From positions 1 to 64,000 of the forward strand of contig NZ_JBOIUB010000005.1 of the NCBI RefSeq assembly GCF_050749885.1: DNA of 64,000 nucleotides. Reading direction: 5' to 3'. The notes under the pieces were generated by a model. It worked only from the letters and a program-made list of their open reading frames with translations. It did no database searches and was not told where the DNA came from. Positions within the stretch are counted from its first letter, which is position 1. The number at the start of each line of letters is the position of its first letter. A program made the position numbers and the translations under genes. The stretch is from Zooshikella sp050749885 (GTDB lineage Bacteria; Pseudomonadota; Gammaproteobacteria; Pseudomonadales; Zooshikellaceae). Below are positions 42,608-51,394 of the stretch, piece by piece.

Positions 42608-43384
42608 ATGTCAAAAGTTGCATTAATAGTAGGTGGTGGCCAAAATTTGGGCGCTTTTTTAAGCAAAGGGCTTGCGGATGATGGCTACCGGGTCGCCGTT
42701 GCAGATTTGAACGGAAGCAATGCAGAACATACCGCAGGAGAAATTGCAGAGCGACATGGTGCCGATCATGTATTAGCAATCCAAGCCAATGCGACTGATG
42801 AAGCCGATGTGAGAAGGATGGTACGCGCAACTGATGAACAATTTGGACGCATTGATTTAATGGTCTATAACGCTGGCGTTGCCCAAGCCTCTAAAATTGA
42901 TGTCTTTCCACTTGATGCCTGGCAACGTTCAATTCAAGTCAATCTCACTGGTTATTTTTTATGTGCCCGAGAAGTATCCAAGGTCATGATTCGCCAAAAC
43001 AGTGGCTGTATCATCCAAATCAACTCCAAGTCAGGTAAAGTTGGTTCCAAGCATAACTCTGGTTACTCTGCGGCCAAATTTGGTGGGATTGGCCTGACGC
43101 AATCCCTCGCATTAGACCTTGCAGAACATAATATTACTGTGCACTCACTCATGCTCGGCAATCTACTAAAAAGCCCCATGTTTCAATCACTATTGCCTCA
43201 ATACGCAATAAAATTGGGTATTCCTGAAGAAGATGTTGAGCAGGTTTATATTGATAAAGTACCGTTAAAACGAGGCTGTGATTACCAAGATGTACTCAAT
43301 GTGCTGAAGTTCTACGCAAGCGATGCGGCAAGCTACTGTACAGGTCAGTCAATCAATATCACGGGTGGTCAGGTTATGTTCTAA
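42608..43384 (+). CDS. srlD: Sorbitol-6-phosphate 2-dehydrogenase
   Basis: This 258-residue short-chain dehydrogenase has the NAD-binding motif VGGGQNLGAFLSKGL and the catalytic NSKSGKVGSKHNSGYSAAKFG segment with Tyr-x-x-x-Lys. The substrate-pocket end YCTGQSINITGGQVMF is as in SrlD/GutD. It oxidises sorbitol-6-phosphate to fructose-6-phosphate, linking the PTS to glycolysis. It is flanked by hairpins on both sides and read with the operon. Confidence 0.93.
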   Translation: MSKVALIVGGGQNLGAFLSKGLADDGYRVAVADLNGSNAEHTAGEIAERHGADHVLAIQANATDEADVRRMVRATDEQFGRIDLMVYNAGVAQASKIDVFPLDAWQRSIQVNLTGYFLCAREVSKVMIRQNSGCIIQINSKSGKVGSKHNSGYSAAKFGGIGLTQSLALDLAEHNITVHSLMLGNLLKSPMFQSLLPQYAIKLGIPEEDVEQVYIDKVPLKRGCDYQDVLNVLKFYASDAASYCTGQSINITGGQVMF

Positions 43385-43394
43385 AGCCATTGCT

Positions 43395-43447
43395 ACTCAG
43401 TATTATGAATACTGAGTGTCGTAGGTAGTGCTTACCAGTACTACCTA
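43395..43447 (+). promoter_or_regulatory. Two tandem hairpins between srlD and srlM
   Basis: ACTCAGTAT pairs with ATACTGAGT (43395-43417), and TAGGTAGT pairs with ACTACCTA (43422-43447). Both stems are perfect, and neither is followed by a T-run. They may protect the srlAEBD message or reduce expression of the regulators downstream. Confidence 0.5.
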
Positions 43448-43523
43448 TGGTTAAAAAGCATTGCGCAAGCTGATAGAAGACATTTAATTTGACGACCAGG
43501 TTAAGCGTAATGAGGTAAGCAAC

Positions 43524-43880
43524 ATGGACCCAACATACATTTTAATTGTCTTAGCCTTGAGCGCATGGCTAATGCAGATTTTTTTAGGTTTTTTTCAAGT
43601 ACGTGCATTTAATCGGCTAGTGCAATCCATGAATGAAAAAGGCAACCTGAAGATCGGCCGAACAGCTTCCCGCTGGCGCCCACGTACTATCATTCTACTT
43701 GTGCAAAATGAACATGACGTCATTATTGATGCGGCAATAATGAAAGGTTTTACTGTTTTTGCCAGACCCAGACCCTTTCACTATCTCATTAACTGTTGCC
43801 TCCCCCTACGTGATCAAGACTTAGCGCTATTAGCTACAGATGAAAAAGAAGCCGTAAAATGTGCACTGGCAATTCCATGA
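43524..43880 (+). CDS. srlM: Glucitol operon activator GutM
   Basis: This 118-residue protein has one N-terminal membrane span (YILIVLALSAWLMQIFLGFF), then QVRAFNRLVQSMNEKGNLKIGR and RTIILLVQNEHDVIIDA, the conserved GutM/SrlM pattern. It is an accessory activator of the sorbitol operon in E. coli; the mechanism is unclear. It begins 140 bp after srlD, beyond two hairpins, and is followed by srlR. Confidence 0.9.
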   Translation: MDPTYILIVLALSAWLMQIFLGFFQVRAFNRLVQSMNEKGNLKIGRTASRWRPRTIILLVQNEHDVIIDAAIMKGFTVFARPRPFHYLINCCLPLRDQDLALLATDEKEAVKCALAIP

Positions 43881-43976
43881 AAGTTATCAAGAAAATGAAA
43901 ATATATACATTGTTTTATTTTCATTTTGAAAGTAAAGAGGTACATTATACTGACTAATTCACCAAGAGAGTCCACT

Positions 43977-44741
43977 ATGTCTGCTGAGACCCGTCGAGAT
44001 AACCTAGTGCAATACTTACAAGCCCATGGCAGAACCAAGGTCAAGGATTTGGCTGAGCACTTTAATATCACGGGTGCGACAATCCGCAGCGATTTACGCT
44101 ATCTAGAAAAAAAAAATCTCATTATTAGACGTTATGGTGGCGCTGAAGCCGTAACAAAACCACTTCCAGAAGACCGCTCCATGGATGAAAAAACAGCACT
44201 TAACCTGAATATTAAACAAAGGATTGGTGCCAAAGCGGCTGAGCTTGTCAACGATGGCGATTCAATCATTTTAGACAGTGGCAGTACGACCTTACAGATG
44301 GTGCCTTGGCTAGCTGAACGCGTAGCCTTAACCATCATGACCAACAGCCTCCATATTATGAATGAAGCCGCCACACTTAAAAGTGATATGACCCTGCTGA
44401 TGCCCGGCGGCACCTTTAGACCACGCTCTGCATCCTTTCACAGCCAATTGGCAGAACAAGCCGTTCGCGCCTTTACCTTTGATAAATTATTTATTGGTGC
44501 TGATGGATTTGATATTGAACAAGGCACCACAACTTTTAATGAAGCTTATCAAGTCAGTCAAGCGATGTGTGAAGCGGCACGTAAAACGATTGTGGTGACA
44601 GACTCCAGTAAATTTGGACGTAAAACACCCAATGTCGTTATCCCTATCGATAAAATTGATATCTTGATTACTGATACAGGGATTAATGATGCTGACTATC
44701 AGGCATTACAACAGCATAACGTTCAGGTCATACTGGTTTGA
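43977..44741 (+). CDS. srlR: DeoR family repressor of sorbitol operon
   Basis: This 254-residue DeoR-type protein starts at the ATG at 43977 (GAGAG upstream). The winged helix has TKVKDLAEHFNITGATIRSD and LEKKNLIIRRYGGA. The sugar-phosphate-sensing domain includes ILDSGSTTLQM and FIGADGFDIEQGTT. It probably represses the srl operon and is relieved by sorbitol-6-phosphate. It is last in the operon, as in E. coli; no gutQ follows. Confidence 0.92.
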   Translation: MSAETRRDNLVQYLQAHGRTKVKDLAEHFNITGATIRSDLRYLEKKNLIIRRYGGAEAVTKPLPEDRSMDEKTALNLNIKQRIGAKAAELVNDGDSIILDSGSTTLQMVPWLAERVALTIMTNSLHIMNEAATLKSDMTLLMPGGTFRPRSASFHSQLAEQAVRAFTFDKLFIGADGFDIEQGTTTFNEAYQVSQAMCEAARKTIVVTDSSKFGRKTPNVVIPIDKIDILITDTGINDADYQALQQHNVQVILV

Positions 44742-45068
44742 ACACAACAATCAAAAACGATTGTGCACCTGTGATTCCATAAGCAGAACCTAAGCGAATA
44801 ATCTTTCGCTTAATATAATACCCTCCATTACAATTGAGCCTCCCATTCTTCACCCCAATTATTTTTATACCAAGTTAGCGTGATCACTTACGCAAGGCAC
44901 TTATTTTCAAAGTGCCTTGGTCAAGCGCAAATTTGACCTATTTAAAAAAGAAGTCACTTGCAGCCCCCCTCCCACAGCTAAATACATGTTCACGTCATAA
45001 AAACACTTTACAGTACCCTCGCTTATAAAAAACACATCCTTTTGAACATGGTATGCAAGGGATCGTTT
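44742..45068. other. Intergenic region after srl operon, with hairpin
   Basis: This 327-bp stretch contains a strong hairpin at 44893-44919 (CAAGGCACTT with AAGTGCCTTG), without a T-run, and a weaker one just after srlR (ACAATC with GATTGT around 44750). No ORF is evident. Confidence 0.5.
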
Positions 45069-46400
45069 ATGGGTACTACTCATCATATTGTAAAACCACT
45101 ATTTATAGAGGTGCTCTTGTGGCGTATATTCATTTTTACATTTTTATTTCTAGTCGCGTCCTCAATTCACGCAAACCCTTTTTATTCTGAGTGGACTATT
45201 AACGCAAGCGCCGAAACTGAACGCTTTTTTGACGATAACGCTAATGGTTATGCGAATGCTGATGATCCTGCACTATGGTATAACAGTGAAAAACCTTCAC
45301 AGAGTTTAATTATTGGTACCTTAAAACAAGGTGGCTTAGCCAGTTTTACTCTCGATGGAAAGTTAAGACAACAAATAGTGCCTAATGCTAATAAAACGCC
45401 AAGTAGTCGTTATAACAACGTTGATGTCATTCATTCCGTAATATTTGATCAACAACCTCTTGATATCGTGATTACTACTGATCGTGGGCAGGATAAGTTA
45501 CGTTTTTTACAAATATCAGCTAAGCAACGATTAATGAAAAATGTAACAGCTGCTGATGTACCCATGATTTTTTCAACACCCGAGTCATTACCTTTGCAGC
45601 ACAGTGCCTATGGGCTAGCAAGTTATTATGACCCTCAACAAAAACAGTTATGGGCTTTTGTTTCACAACGAAAACAAAGCCAACTTGCTATCCTTCAAAT
45701 TCAACCAAACACTTCAGGTTTACTAACCTACCAACTGGAAAAACAAATATCATTGCCCAGTCAATTTACTCTTAGTAATGGCCAACACTGGACGCCTTGT
45801 TTAAATGATGACAATGAGTTGCCTCAGATAGAAGGTATGGTCTTCGATAAACACAGTCAACAATTATATGCAGCTCAAGAAAACGTCGGTATCTGGCGTA
45901 TTCACCCTTTTGGGAAACACGCCCCCATTCTTATTGATCGGGTAGCGAGTTTTGGTATTCCCTATTCACGAACCTGGGATGAAACTGAAGAGGAATACAG
46001 CTGCCAATTGCTTAAACCTTTACCCACAAACCGCCCTTTAGTTGCAGATGTAGAAGGCTTAACGTTACTGTTTGTCCATCAGCAGCGCTTACTGTTAGCA
46101 TCCAGTCAAGGGAATAACCGTATTGTCGTATATAGCCTAGCACAACATCAAAACCCACGTTCTCCAGTGAAAATACTTGGAACATTAAGCATCCTTGGAA
46201 CCAACCAGCAACAAGTCAAACATACTGATGGACTCGCAGCCTATCCTTATTATTTAGGAACTGATTTTCCATATGGGATACTCATTGTCCATGATGGTGA
46301 AGCTGGTCCAAAAAGTTATCTTAACGAAAACCTCATTCGCGAAGCCACCAACTTTAAACTCATCTCTTGGCATCAAGTACTGCAAAAACTAGGGTTCTAA
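45069..46400 (+). CDS. Beta-propeller phytase (3-phytase), exported
   Basis: This protein has 443 residues from the ATG at 45069 (AAGGGA upstream); nine extra codons are open. A hydrophobic segment (LLWRIFIFTFLFLVASSIHA) acts as signal. The mature part follows the six-bladed phytase pattern: ANADDPALWYN, TLKQGGLASFTLDGK, RYNNVDV, then DVEGLTLLF and SSQGNNRIVVYSL. The calcium-binding acids DDPA and DVEG are present. It releases phosphate from myo-inositol hexakisphosphate in the periplasm or outside. A terminator overlaps its stop codon. Confidence 0.88.
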   Translation: MGTTHHIVKPLFIEVLLWRIFIFTFLFLVASSIHANPFYSEWTINASAETERFFDDNANGYANADDPALWYNSEKPSQSLIIGTLKQGGLASFTLDGKLRQQIVPNANKTPSSRYNNVDVIHSVIFDQQPLDIVITTDRGQDKLRFLQISAKQRLMKNVTAADVPMIFSTPESLPLQHSAYGLASYYDPQQKQLWAFVSQRKQSQLAILQIQPNTSGLLTYQLEKQISLPSQFTLSNGQHWTPCLNDDNELPQIEGMVFDKHSQQLYAAQENVGIWRIHPFGKHAPILIDRVASFGIPYSRTWDETEEEYSCQLLKPLPTNRPLVADVEGLTLLFVHQQRLLLASSQGNNRIVVYSLAQHQNPRSPVKILGTLSILGTNQQQVKHTDGLAAYPYYLGTDFPYGILIVHDGEAGPKSYLNENLIREATNFKLISWHQVLQKLGF

Positions 46401-46418
46401 AATAGAACCCTGATTTTT
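46391..46418 (+). terminator. Terminator after phytase gene
   Basis: AGGGTTCTA (46391-46399) pairs with TAGAACCCT (46403-46411), then GATTTTTG. The stem includes most of the stop codon. Confidence 0.8.
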
Positions 46419-46486
46419 GTTTCTCTCATTTTTTGGTATTCTCTCAATCTTATACATTCATTCAATATTTCAGGTAAGGATAAGTA

Positions 46487-47095
46487 ATGTCAGAGAGTTG
46501 GGACGATTATGCAGAAGCGTGGGATAACATGCCTGATGTGGCGACCTATGCAAACCATGCCTTTGAGTCACTGATCAACACCATAAACCCAACAGGACTT
46601 CGTGTACTTGATTTTGGCTGTGGTACTGGACAACTTACAGAACGTTTATCACCGTTAGCAGCAAACATTATTGCTCTCGACTCATCACCAAAAATGATCA
46701 AAATTCTACAAAGTAAAAATCTACCTAATGTGAATAGCTTTGCAACATCATTAACTGAGTCAACACAAGAAGAGCATCCATCATTACTTGCTGATTTCGA
46801 CTTAATTGTTGCTTCATCTGTTTGTGGTTTTTTACCTAATTACGCTGAAACCCTTCAGTTATTAGCTAAAATGCTTAAACCAAATGCTTTTTTTATCCAG
46901 TGGGATTGGCTTAAAACAAATGCAGACTTTGACTTTGGTCTAACAGAACATTGTATTGAACAGGCTTTTTCAAGTGCTGGACTCTCTACGGCAGCGTTAA
47001 GTCAACCTTTTGCACTGGAAAGTCAGGGACAAACTAGGCCGGTATTGATGGGGGTAGCGCAAAAGCAAACTCAATCAACCAATGACGACACATAG
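46487..47095 (+). CDS. Class I SAM-dependent methyltransferase
   Basis: This 202-residue protein has the nucleotide-binding motif VLDFGCGTGQLTERL around residues 40-54, ALDSSPKMIKIL as motif II and a later DLIVASSVCGFLP. The plan fits UbiE/Methyltransf_11 enzymes. The start is ATG 46487 with AAGGA upstream. It methylates an unknown small molecule. It lies after the phytase terminator, so it has its own promoter. Confidence 0.85.
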   Translation: MSESWDDYAEAWDNMPDVATYANHAFESLINTINPTGLRVLDFGCGTGQLTERLSPLAANIIALDSSPKMIKILQSKNLPNVNSFATSLTESTQEEHPSLLADFDLIVASSVCGFLPNYAETLQLLAKMLKPNAFFIQWDWLKTNADFDFGLTEHCIEQAFSSAGLSTAALSQPFALESQGQTRPVLMGVAQKQTQSTNDDT

Positions 47096-47098
47096 CGT

Positions 47099-47863
47099 TT
47101 AGTTGAAATATGAGGCACTAATATCTTTAATAGCGCCTTCTTTGATTAAAGTGATCAATGCATCTTGAAAAGCTTGAGCTTTACCAAGATAAGACGACTT
47201 TTTTGAAATTGCTATATGTAACTTAACATTATTATTAGGTCTATAGGAAACCTTTTCAAAAAGGTGCTGATAAGAAGATTGGGCAATTTCATAATCTGCT
47301 TGGCAATCTGTGCCAACAATGAGTTGAATGCGACTAAGCCCTAACATATTTAAAAGTTGCTTTTCAGTACCTACTCCCCTTTTAGGTATTTTGCTGTCTT
47401 TATCAAAAGGTAAAAAATAAGCCGATCCAATAACAAAGCCCACTTCATAATGATATAAATCTTCATACTTTTTTATAAAAAAATCTTCACGCTTATTTTT
47501 ATAAAAAACCGTAGAGCAAGAATAGTAAGCAGGATAAATATAATACATATATTCCGCTCTTTCATCACGATAAGCCAAACCGCCCATCACATCAACAAGT
47601 CCCTCCTTCATCATGCGTAAACATCGCCCCCAAGGACAACGGACATAGGTGACTTGCAACTGCATTTGATCCGCTAAGCGTTCCCACAGTTCAATATCTA
47701 TACCTGAGTACTGATCCTGATTAAGAATTCTAAATGGTGGCCAAGCATCAAGAGCAACTTTAATCTCAGACAAAGACTGATTTGCGGCAAATAGATTACC
47801 CGCATTAGCCCCTATTACACTCACTATCAGTGTAAAGCTAACATGCAGATAGTATTTCTTCAT
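47099..47863 (-). CDS. Periplasmic solute-binding-like protein (SBP_bac_3 type)
   Basis: This 254-residue protein has a signal peptide (LHVSFTLIVSVIGANAG) and a type-II binding fold: IKVALDAWPPFRILNQDQYS, GIDIELWERLADQMQL, RCLRMMKEGLVDVMGGLAYR and a closing ITLIKEGAIKDIS. It binds an amino-acid-like ligand in related proteins. No transporter genes are adjacent, the third such case in the window. Its stop lies 3 bp from the convergent methyltransferase stop. Confidence 0.75.
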   Translation of the reverse strand: MKKYYLHVSFTLIVSVIGANAGNLFAANQSLSEIKVALDAWPPFRILNQDQYSGIDIELWERLADQMQLQVTYVRCPWGRCLRMMKEGLVDVMGGLAYRDERAEYMYYIYPAYYSCSTVFYKNKREDFFIKKYEDLYHYEVGFVIGSAYFLPFDKDSKIPKRGVGTEKQLLNMLGLSRIQLIVGTDCQADYEIAQSSYQHLFEKVSYRPNNNVKLHIAISKKSSYLGKAQAFQDALITLIKEGAIKDISASYFN

Positions 47864-48020
47864 AAACTATTGCCCATTTCGCGATAATAATCTATATGCC
47901 TTTTGTTATGGGTATAAAACCTAAAAAATATTCACAATTAATATATAAGCAACAGCTCAATTATAGATCAGTTTGTAGTTTTCTAACACGTGATAGATTA
48001 CTTTTCATGTCAGCCCCAAA

Positions 48021-48059
48021 AATAAACCCACATAATCACGTAGTTTATGTGGGTTTATT
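48021..48059 (-). terminator. Terminator after phosphodiesterase-like gene
   Basis: AATAAACCCACATAA (48021-48035) and TTATGTGGGTTTATT (48045-48059) form a 15-bp perfect stem. On the minus strand it is followed by TTTTGGGG. It lies 29 bp beyond the stop of the leftward gene. Confidence 0.8.
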
Positions 48060-48087
48060 CGAACGCTAATAGACTATTCTGAAAGTA

Positions 48088-49458
48088 TTATTCAATAATC
48101 AGTTGGTCGGGGCTGCCTTGACAATCAAACTTCGCGACATGCTCATTTCGTCCTAAGGTTATCGGTGTACCCGCATCAGCATCCCACTGGAATCCACACA
48201 GTTGGTCATCAATGTAGGAAGCTATCTGCTGATTTTTTATTTGCAATGGATCACCATAATCCGTGCAATCAAACTTTGCAACATGCTCACTTTCTTCCAA
48301 TGTTAATGGCGTTCCTTTATCCACATCCCACTGTAATGTGCAGCCTGAATTAAAAATATTGGCGTATATTTTATTCCCCTTAATAAATAAAGGATCAGCA
48401 TGGCCGTCACAATCAAACTTCGCTACATGTTCATTCATACCAATGGTTGCGGTTGAAGCCGTATTTACATCCCACTCCAGCCCACATTTTTTACCACCAA
48501 TATTGGCATAGATACGGTTTACGTTAATATCACCGATCAGTGGTAATCCATCCAGTCGCCAATGAATATCTGACATAACCCCAAAGAAATTTAATATGGT
48601 TGGTACAATGTATGTTTGTGCAGGCAAGCCATAAATTCCACCAAAACTTTTATTAGGTAATGCAATGATATCTTGGTATTTTTTATTCAATGGTTTATTA
48701 CTGGCAATAAAAATGGTCTTTTCCTGTTTTGTTTGGCTGCCATGACCTTTACCCATAAAATCACGCCCGTGATCCGTTGTTACCAACACTAACCAGTTTT
48801 CACCAAATGTCTGCTCTCTATGCTCGACAGCATCCAACAATAAACCCAAGCGATGATCTGAACGAATGATTGACTCATCATATTCATGTCCAAAACCATG
48901 ACTGTGCCCTGCCGCATCAGGCTCATCTAAATGTAAAAAGATAAAATCAGGAGAATCATGATAGAGTATATTTAACGTACGCTTCACATTGTCATCATCA
49001 CTCCCACCTTCGGCTCGACTGGATAAAAACGCCATATCATTTGCAAAAAATTGAGTATGAATAGGTCCCCATGTTGAAAAACCATAAAGTTTCAACTGAC
49101 GATTCGCGTCGTGTAAATAACGATAAATACTTGGCCAGTTTGAGTTTGCCAATCCATCAGAGTTACTTTCAACACCATGTTTATTTTTCCATACACCAGT
49201 CAAAATCGTCGTCCAGCCTGGGCCACTGACCGTTCTTTGCTCAGACTTATTCCCCGCCACACCGCCGGTATAAGCCTTAATAATATTGAGTCGGTCAAAT
49301 GCAGGAGTATTTAATGCCATAACACGCTCATACTGTGTACCATCAACACCGACTAATAATACTTTTTTTGCACCATTTGCCGCAAAACTGCAAACAGAAA
49401 AAATGGAAAGTATTGTCGTTATGGTTAATTTATTAATTATTCCCTTAAATTTAGCCAT
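48088..49458 (-). CDS. Alkaline-phosphatase-superfamily (nucleotide pyrophosphatase/phosphodiesterase-like) protein with C-terminal repeats
   Basis: This 456-residue exported protein has a signal peptide (LTITTILSIFSVCSFAANG). The catalytic domain (to about 310) has the first metal site LVGVDG, a Thr nucleophile candidate in SGPGWTTILTG, LHLDEPDAAGHSHGFG and TTDHGRDFMGKGHGS. These match type I phosphodiesterase/nucleotide pyrophosphatases. After it come exactly three 48-residue repeats (313-360, 361-408, 409-456), each with IYANI- or IASYI-like starts, Cys-x3-Trp-Asp, EHVAKFDC and DPL- or DQL-like ends; the pattern suggests a lectin-like or cell-surface-binding tail. The start ATG has AAGGA upstream. 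Together with the nearby phytase it suggests scavenging of organic phosphate. Confidence 0.85.
   Translation of the reverse strand: MAKFKGIINKLTITTILSIFSVCSFAANGAKKVLLVGVDGTQYERVMALNTPAFDRLNIIKAYTGGVAGNKSEQRTVSGPGWTTILTGVWKNKHGVESNSDGLANSNWPSIYRYLHDANRQLKLYGFSTWGPIHTQFFANDMAFLSSRAEGGSDDDNVKRTLNILYHDSPDFIFLHLDEPDAAGHSHGFGHEYDESIIRSDHRLGLLLDAVEHREQTFGENWLVLVTTDHGRDFMGKGHGSQTKQEKTIFIASNKPLNKKYQDIIALPNKSFGGIYGLPAQTYIVPTILNFFGVMSDIHWRLDGLPLIGDINVNRIYANIGGKKCGLEWDVNTASTATIGMNEHVAKFDCDGHADPLFIKGNKIYANIFNSGCTLQWDVDKGTPLTLEESEHVAKFDCTDYGDPLQIKNQQIASYIDDQLCGFQWDADAGTPITLGRNEHVAKFDCQGSPDQLIIE
48091..48522 (-). repeat. Three 144-bp in-frame tandem repeats
   Basis: The repeats encode residues 313-456. 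Each unit is 48 codons, has two cysteines and a Trp-Asp pair, and retains EHVAKFDC identically. Divergence at other positions shows that duplication is not recent. Confidence 0.85.
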
Positions 49459-49909
49459 AAAAAATCCTTAAAAATGCGTCCTTGCATTAGAAAAAGCAAA
49501 AATAAATAAACAAAAATAATCACATTGTTACTGAAACAACATCACTATGACCATGGCTAATGACATTTTTAAATCGTTTTATTGACGATTAGATTTATTG
49601 ATAGGCTTTTATTGAAGAATGCAATAGAGTATTTTACTGTTCCTCATATTATTACGATAATGCAGCTAAAGTAAGGCATAACACCACGCAATACGTCGTA
49701 AATCCATCCCTGAAAACTCGACTGCCATATCCTTATGGCCGATGTCACACAAAATATTGATCAAGCGTGCCATTTTTGTTTATGGAGCAGATGCAGGGAG
49801 CATTGATAGCGACAGAGACCAGGGATGGTCATCTGTCGCGGGCGGAATAAATAATCAGATGGGTAAGCGATTAGCTCATTATGCCTACAACAACACCAAT
49901 ACATTCCTA
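49459..49909. other. Intergenic region with inverted repeat
   Basis: This 450-bp gap separates two leftward genes. It holds the repeat at 49704-49828 and AT-rich sequence. A plus-strand frame at 49742-49924 lies in the repeat and shows no protein features. Confidence 0.45.
49704..49828. repeat. Inverted repeat block, possible noncoding mobile element
   Basis: CCATCCCTG at 49704-49712 and CAGGGATGG at 49820-49828 are exact inverted copies 107 bp apart. A small internal hairpin, GCCAT/ATGGC, lies around 49724-49739. The block is GC-richer than its surroundings, as with palindromic extragenic elements. Confidence 0.35.
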
Positions 49910-50785
49910 TCACTTTGTCCATAACTGCTTAATTAAACTTGTCACTAACTGATACCTGACTGGAAGCGGTTTATGTTTTTTACTGACCAAATAAACATCT
50001 TCTGCCACAGGTTTATCTAAGGTCACCACTCTAATTTTGTTCAGGTATGGATAGACATCTAACGTCGACTTAGGAATAACAGTAAATCCTATACCGTGAG
50101 AGATCGGGAGTAAAATCTGTGCAAGTTGGTTAACATAACTACGTTCTGGTAATTGATTCATAGTAACAAATTCATTAGGAAAGTTTTGTTCCAGTAATTG
50201 ATAAGCATAGTGATGCCCGCTGGGGTGATTAATAAACCCCAAATTCATCAAAGATGACCAATTAACCTGTTTTCCCTTGGGCACAATAAGACAAAGGTCG
50301 TCTGTACCGACCCATTGTTGCATTAATGCATGATCATTAACTTGTTGTGTGACAATGCCTAAATCAAACTGGTTATTTTTAATTAGCTCGATGATGGTCT
50401 CATTCGGTGCAGCTTCAAGAGAGAACGTCAAAGTAGGAGTGTGCACTTGCAGATTCAACAGTTCAGGATAAAGCTGCATAGCCATAGGACCTGAACAGGC
50501 TATTTTACACTGCCCCACATGCGGGTTATCCATTTCAAGCGATTTCAACAACTCTGATTCTGCCGTAAGCTGTTTTATAGCAAAATCGAACAATAATTCA
50601 CCTGCACTCGTGAGTTCAAATCGTTTACCATAGCGGTTCAATAATAATTGCCCTAGCTGTGTTTCCAATTTTTTAATGTGCTGACTGACGCCAGACTGCG
50701 TCATATATAATTGTTCAGCAGTTCGCGTAAAGTTACCCGTCTGAACTAGCACTCTAAAGGTACGTAAAAAATTTTGACTTATCAT
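49910..50785 (-). CDS. LysR family transcriptional regulator
   Basis: This 291-residue LysR protein has the N-terminal helix-turn-helix FLRTFRVLVQTGNFTRTAEQ then MTQSGVSQHIKKLETQLG, and an effector domain with PKSTLDVYPYL. It is divergent from the VOC gene at 50887 with a 101-bp gap containing an AT-rich palindromic stretch (ATTATCATTACCATCATAAA). It therefore probably controls that gene. The start is ATG 50785. Confidence 0.88.
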   Translation of the reverse strand: MISQNFLRTFRVLVQTGNFTRTAEQLYMTQSGVSQHIKKLETQLGQLLLNRYGKRFELTSAGELLFDFAIKQLTAESELLKSLEMDNPHVGQCKIACSGPMAMQLYPELLNLQVHTPTLTFSLEAAPNETIIELIKNNQFDLGIVTQQVNDHALMQQWVGTDDLCLIVPKGKQVNWSSLMNLGFINHPSGHHYAYQLLEQNFPNEFVTMNQLPERSYVNQLAQILLPISHGIGFTVIPKSTLDVYPYLNKIRVVTLDKPVAEDVYLVSKKHKPLPVRYQLVTSLIKQLWTK

Positions 50786-50886
50786 AACAAAAAATTATCA
50801 TTACCATCATAAATGATAATTTTATATTAACTTCCTGGTTTCTTAAACTACAAGAAAATGTATCACTTGGTTTAACAGGTTAGTTA

Positions 50887-51390
50887 ATGAAAGCACCCTA
50901 CCCTCGTAACTTTTCCCATATAGGTATCTCGGTTCCTGATCTTGAAAAAGCCGTTCACTTTTATACTCGAGTGTTAGGCTGGTATTTGGTCATGCAGCCA
51001 ACACGGATTATTGAAAACCAAAGTGCCATAGGGCAAATGTGTACCGATGTTTTTGGGGCTGGCTGGCAATCGTTCAAAATTGCTCACTTAGCAACTGGAG
51101 ATCGTATTGGGGTTGAGCTTTTTCAATTTAATAATCAACAAAATCCAGATAATAACTTTGAATACTGGAAAACAGGTATTTTTCACTTCTGTGTGCAAGA
51201 TCCTGATGTAGAGGGTCTTATGGAAAAAATTATTTTAGCAGGAGGAAAAAAACGAATGGAAAAACCTCGTTATTATTATCCAGGAAAACACCCATACCGT
51301 ATGGTTTATATGGAAGATCCCTTTGGCAATATATTAGAAATTTACAGCCATAGTTATGAAACCATATATGCAGTTGGTAGTTACGACTAG
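50887..51390 (+). CDS. VOC family protein (lactoylglutathione-lyase-like)
   Basis: This 167-residue single-module glyoxalase-fold protein has FSHIGISVPDLEKAVHFYTR at the start, GIFHFCVQDPDVEGLM in the middle and VYMEDPFGNILEIYSHSYE at the end, with the His and Glu metal ligands visible. The wide lid (PRYYYPGKHPYRMV) resembles dioxygenase- or isomerase-type members. It is divergent from the LysR gene and is its likely target. Substrate unknown. Confidence 0.85.
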   Translation: MKAPYPRNFSHIGISVPDLEKAVHFYTRVLGWYLVMQPTRIIENQSAIGQMCTDVFGAGWQSFKIAHLATGDRIGVELFQFNNQQNPDNNFEYWKTGIFHFCVQDPDVEGLMEKIILAGGKKRMEKPRYYYPGKHPYRMVYMEDPFGNILEIYSHSYETIYAVGSYD

Positions 51391-51394
51391 CTCA

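Noticed and set aside
37763..44741. Genomic island with integrase
   Set aside because: No integrase, tRNA or flanking direct repeats are visible; only base composition hints at transfer.
49742..49924. Plus-strand frame of 60 codons
   Set aside because: It sits in the inverted repeat block and runs into the LysR gene on the other strand.
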